From Vigna angularis (lineage: Eukaryota; Streptophyta; Magnoliopsida; Fabales; Fabaceae): 64,000 nucleotides of DNA. Below the pieces are notes generated by a model. That model had not been told where the DNA came from. It was given only the letters and a program-made list of their open reading frames with translations, and searched no databases. This document shows, in pieces, positions 59,947-64,000 of the stretch (within the stretch, counting starts at the first letter, position 1; the number at the start of each line of letters is the position of its first letter). The translations under genes were made by a program, and so were the position numbers. Where the stretch lies: positions 10,646,501 through 10,710,500 of the forward strand of contig NC_068970.1 of NCBI RefSeq assembly GCF_016808095.1. Reading direction: 5' to 3'.

Positions 59947-62900
59947 AATACAGTCTCAAAATTCATCCAAAATGTATATTATAAGTGACTAAACAAAAAA
60001 AAACGACAACAAAAAATTGTGTGTATCAGAACTTCTTTTTATTCTTAAAAAAGAGAAACAAGTATTTTTTTTTAACTTATATTAAATGCAATACTACCAC
60101 TTTTTTTTTTTCTAATTAAATAAGTACTAAATTTTTAACATCTACTCATCTTAACCGGGTGCATCTTATGAATTTTAAATAATATAAATTAGCGTACTAT
60201 TATTTAATTAAATAGCCAGACAGTAATAATAAGACAAACAATATACTGCTTTAATTTTTGGAAAGTATTTTTAATATTTATACAGAAAATGTAATATAGA
60301 GGAATTTTTTTTGGTAACTGCAAAAGCCTCCAAAAATTTTCAGCAAGTTAAGTTTGTTTTTTATTTTATTTAAAGAAATTAATGGTGGTTTATGGAGTAA
60401 ATCGTAAGTGAGTGTTGAAATATTAGTTTAATTGGAATAAGTTTCTGACGCGTTGAAGTAAAAATGTGGTTAAAAGAGAAAATATTAACTTTATTTTGTC
60501 CTTTCTGAAACTGTTCTTCTTCGAAATCCCTAATTATTTTTTTTTCGTAATCCTTAATTTTTTCCTTCCAGAGACCGTGTTCTTTGGCGACTCAGTCTAT
60601 AATTTTTCTCGTTCTTATTATAATACAATACTACGAAAAGAGTTGTTAAACCATCTCTTTTCTGTTAATCTATGGTCCCTGCATTCGATTTATGGCACTC
60701 TATCAGCAAAGGAGAAGGGAGCTAAAACAGTTGTAATTGTATTTGTCTCATTTTTTTTTTCTTCTTCACTTAATTTTCAGGCATAAATTCTTTCTTTATT
60801 TGGGAAAGTCTTTTTTTTCGCCTCGTTATTTTTCTCTCATTATTGTATGAACTTTGTCTTTACTGTTGATCTCTTTTTTCTTGAAACTTTTAATTTTCGA
60901 AAACTCTAAATTATTTCTCAGAAAAATACCTTAATTTTTATCCTTATTGTGTATTTTTCATCCTCTCTTCATGTAAAAACCCTATAAACTAAAAAACATA
61001 GACCCATTCAAATTTAAGTTTTTTTTTGTTGTGGCATGAACTTTTTTTTCTAGTTGTTAGAGTATGTATTCTTCATTTCATACCTCATTTACTAATAGTT
61101 TTTGTTTGTACATTTAAATGGTTCAAGAAGAAAATGTTAAACTTGAAAAACAAGAAACTTTAGTAAAACGAACTAGACCTTACTTAATATATCACATCTA
61201 TCACAACAGTTAAACCTTTAACTATATCGCTGGATATTTGTTGTGAGAAGGAACAGCGATTCTGGAAGCTCCAGTAAATAACGAAAATTTTAAAAATCTT
61301 ATCAAGTAGTGACAGTTCTAGATATTCCAACAAGTAGAAAAAATCTAGAAACCCTAACAAATACTGATGTTTCTAAAACTCTTACACATAGCATTTGTTT
61401 AAGACAAATTGTTGACATTTATTTACTAGTATTGTTTTTTCCTACAAATTTTTTAACCGCGAGAAATGTATATGAAAAATAAGTTCTAAAAATTTTGATA
61501 TTTTTTAGTGTGGTATCAAATAAAGTATTTGTTTTTTTAAATATTTAAAGTAAAAAAAATTTCTCTAAATTTAATTCTTCTAAACATCCAAAAGTAAATG
61601 AAATGCAAAAGAAACCATTATTTATATTTAAATTCTATTTTTTTAGACATTTTCTCCTCAAAATTGGAGTGGATTGAGAAAAATGGAAACAAAAGAGTTT
61701 TGTTAATTTTTTTTATTAGAAGGACATTATAATTATACAAATTCAATTATTTCATAGTATAATAAGTGTATAATTTTGTTATAGAAAAAAAATTAAATGT
61801 TATCAACTGAAATTAATTATCTGACTCGTTATCTATATTCCGCAAGTGCAAATCAGAAAAAAAAAATGGAAATATAAAGTGAGTTAAATGGTGGCATAAG
61901 TTGACATTTTAGTATTTGACAGCTGGCAAAATTCTTGTAACGAGTTTGAAATGTCAGCATAAAAAAATCTAACATTCATAAATTATAAATTAAAGAAAAA
62001 ATATATAAAACTTAATTATTAATTTTACACCTTTTGCAAAAAAAAAATCATTTATAATAAAAATTTCTAAAGAAAAATTTCTATTGATTATTTTCTAAAG
62101 TTCTAAGGAATCAGATTAATATATGTTACTCTTCATATTTTTTTCTTACAGCAATATTAAAGAAGAATCTATTTTCAAATTGGAGAGAAATAATATATCA
62201 AGCAATTATCCCTATCTAGAAAACAAATTTTAAATGCAAGTATTTTGTGCAACTTGATGTTTGCTTTATTTTCTAAAAAAAACGTAAAGAAAAATAATTT
62301 ATTCGTCTCAAAAAGCTGAATTTAAACGTCCATATAATCTTGAGTGCCAATCAAATTTGTTACTCAACAAAAGAAAAATCAAATTTTATTATTCAAACCT
62401 TATTTGTTTATGCTTCGACATGAATATTCTTCAATAACTGAATTCACATATTATTTCATCAAATAAAATTCCTAATATAATTTTTCATTTGATTAATTAG
62501 ATAAAATTATCATTATTATCTTAACGATCTTAAATAAAAAATAATGTTGCTTCTTTTTTTTCTTTTTTATATCACTTAAGAATGGGTCAAATACACATCA
62601 TGCTGCTCTTTGGGCTTAACCCAATTTTCTAATATTGGGCCGAAAATAAAATATCTTGGTCTCCATGATTAATTCCTCATGCGAGCTGGTTCATAAAAAA
62701 GTTCATCAATGAATTATATATTATTTGTTTTATTCACAATCTACCAAATTCGTTGAGAAAGGTTTTCGATAATTTAACATTGTAAAAAAATAAAGTAAGA
62801 GCATCATGGGTAAGTAAATAAACCTTGATCCACGATTAATCTAAAACGTTTACCTTTCAGAACTATTCTAGATTTTTGTTTACAAATTATTAAAATATTA

Positions 62901-63486
62901 TTGAATAGAACATGACGAGTAATTGCTTAAAGAGAGAAAAAATACACTCAACGGTACAAAGAGGGCGAATAAAAGTTTAAAAATTCGTAATTTGCCCCTT
63001 TATATAATTTAAAAACCATCACTATTGATATACAGGAAAAAAAATATAAACAATGATTATACTTATACATTTCAAAATTGTACGCAATACTTATTTTGTT
63101 TAAAATAAAGTATGTATCATTTTAAATATTAATTTAACAGTTTTAAATATGCATAAAAAGTATTTTAGAATTTATGAGTATTTTAGTGAGTTGGGTTGGA
63201 TAAGATTTTAAGAAAATCTTCTGTTCATCCGACTAAAAAAATATCAGATTAGATTTATGTCATTTTTATGTTAAATTCAATATAATTAAACTCACTTTTG
63301 AACGTGTTATATTGTACTGGGTTAATTAGACTAATATTTTAAAAAATTATTAAAGAATTATTCTTTTTAAGTATCGACTTATTAAAAAAAATACAATTTT
63401 TATAACAATTAAGTTACAAATAAGATAATATAATTTTCATAATAATTAAGTTACAATTTCAAATAAGTTAATAAGTCAATCACAAG
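59947..63486. other. AT-rich spacer
   Basis: No gene recognised. The 106-codon frame at 60,466-60,786 lies in T-rich DNA and shows no domain. No terminal repeats found. Confidence 0.4.
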
Positions 63487-63572
63487 TGTTAGAATTCTCA
63501 CATCGGCTAAAGATAAGACTAATTTATAGTATATAAGAGATACAAACTTAACTTTACAAGTCGATTTTACTA
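63487..63572 (+). repeat. Diverged TRIM-family LTR remnant
   Basis: TGTTAGAATTCTCACATCGG, then GATAAGACTAA and TTTACAAGTCG, follow the LTR of the element at 59,827-59,946 (TGTTGGAAGTCCCACATCG, GATAAGGCCAA, TTACAAGCCGG) in the same order, with many substitutions. No primer site or partner LTR seen. Confidence 0.6.
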
Positions 63573-63606
63573 AAAATATTTCTAGAATTGACATATTAAA
63601 AGAGAC

Positions 63607-64000
63607 ACTTGACGAGTCTTTTACCATGAAATACTTGGAAGTTGTTAAAAAGATTCTTAGGATAAGTATCTCATGTGATAGAAGAGAAAAAAAGATTTGA
63701 CTACCACAACATTAAGAAGGAATTACAAAGATTCATGATGAAAAATACTAAAGTTATCAGTAATCCTCTTGCTACTCAATTTAAATTGAGTGTTAAAAAT
63801 AGTCTTTGAAATGTAGTTGAGAAGACATATATAAACAAAGTTTCTTATGCATCTGCGGTGGACAGTTTGATATGTGTTACGGTATGTACAAGACCAAATA
63901 TTGCACATGTTGTTACTATAATTTGTTGATTTCTGTCAAATGCATGTATAGAGCATTAGAATGATATGAAATGAATTTTTCGGTATATTCGTGAGATTAG
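63607..64000 (+). pseudogene. Ty1/copia reverse transcriptase C-terminal fragment, cut by window edge
   Basis: Broken plus-strand frames read MKYLEVVKKILRISISCDR (compare the copia motif MKDLGxAKKILGMxI.RDR), then YINKVSYASAVDSLICVTVC, TRPNIAHVV and FLSNACIEH, then FRYIRE. These follow the order of the copia RT/RNase H junction (YASAVGSLMY, TRPDIAxAV, RYLRGT). Several stops and frameshifts are present, so it is dead. It continues beyond 64,000. Confidence 0.85.

Overview
This is nuclear DNA from a flowering plant. Genes are split by GT-AG introns, intergenic DNA is very AT-rich, and plant transposons are abundant. Several repeat families have a legume flavour, and a Phaseoleae legume (bean or cowpea relatives) is my best inference, but I could not test the species. 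I see no organelle, bacterial or viral segment.

Layout. (1) 1-11,000: the 5' part of a RabGAP/TBC-domain gene on the minus strand (eight exons, start codon at 10,706). The intron after exon 8 runs off the left edge and holds a decayed Ty3/gypsy element, itself split by a second LTR element. A small TRIM element sits in the intron before exon 8. (2) 12,523-14,823: a probable 2.3-kb solo LTR. (3) 15,945-21,000: a second copy of the same RabGAP 5' region in the same orientation, clearly a pseudogene (frameshifted exon 1, lost splice acceptor, in-frame stop, truncation). Comparing the two copies gives empty sites for two insertions: an 870-bp LTR-like insert in copy 1 and a 942-bp foldback element in copy 2. 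(4) 21,025-22,318: a Stowaway-like element swollen by internal tandem repeats. (5) 22,300-35,000: gene-poor AT-rich DNA with one clear RNA gene, a MIR171 hairpin near 26,400, and a hAT-type MITE. (6) 35,161-38,404, minus strand: a six-exon receptor-like cytoplasmic kinase of the PBS1-like (RLCK VII) family. (7) 39,270-46,000: MITE pairs, a palindromic minisatellite and long microsatellites. (8) 46,192-47,662, plus strand: a three-exon CUE-domain protein. (9) 48,950-55,000: degenerate tandem repeats and a 1.07-kb inverted repeat. (10) 55,436-56,110, minus strand: an intronless calmodulin-like protein with four EF hands. (11) 56,435-64,000: a foldback element, a TRIM element with an inverted 5' LTR, and a decayed copia reverse transcriptase fragment running off the right edge.

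The genes do not form a pathway. The kinase, the EF-hand protein and miR171 act respectively in receptor signalling, calcium signalling and control of GRAS transcription factors (family knowledge), and nothing here links them. I found no undescribed multi-gene system. The strongest points for follow-up are the RabGAP duplication with its dated insertions, the MIR171 locus, the Stowaway-like tandem expansion and the inverted-LTR TRIM. All exon borders come from reading splice consensus and frame by eye; no alignment or transcript was available.
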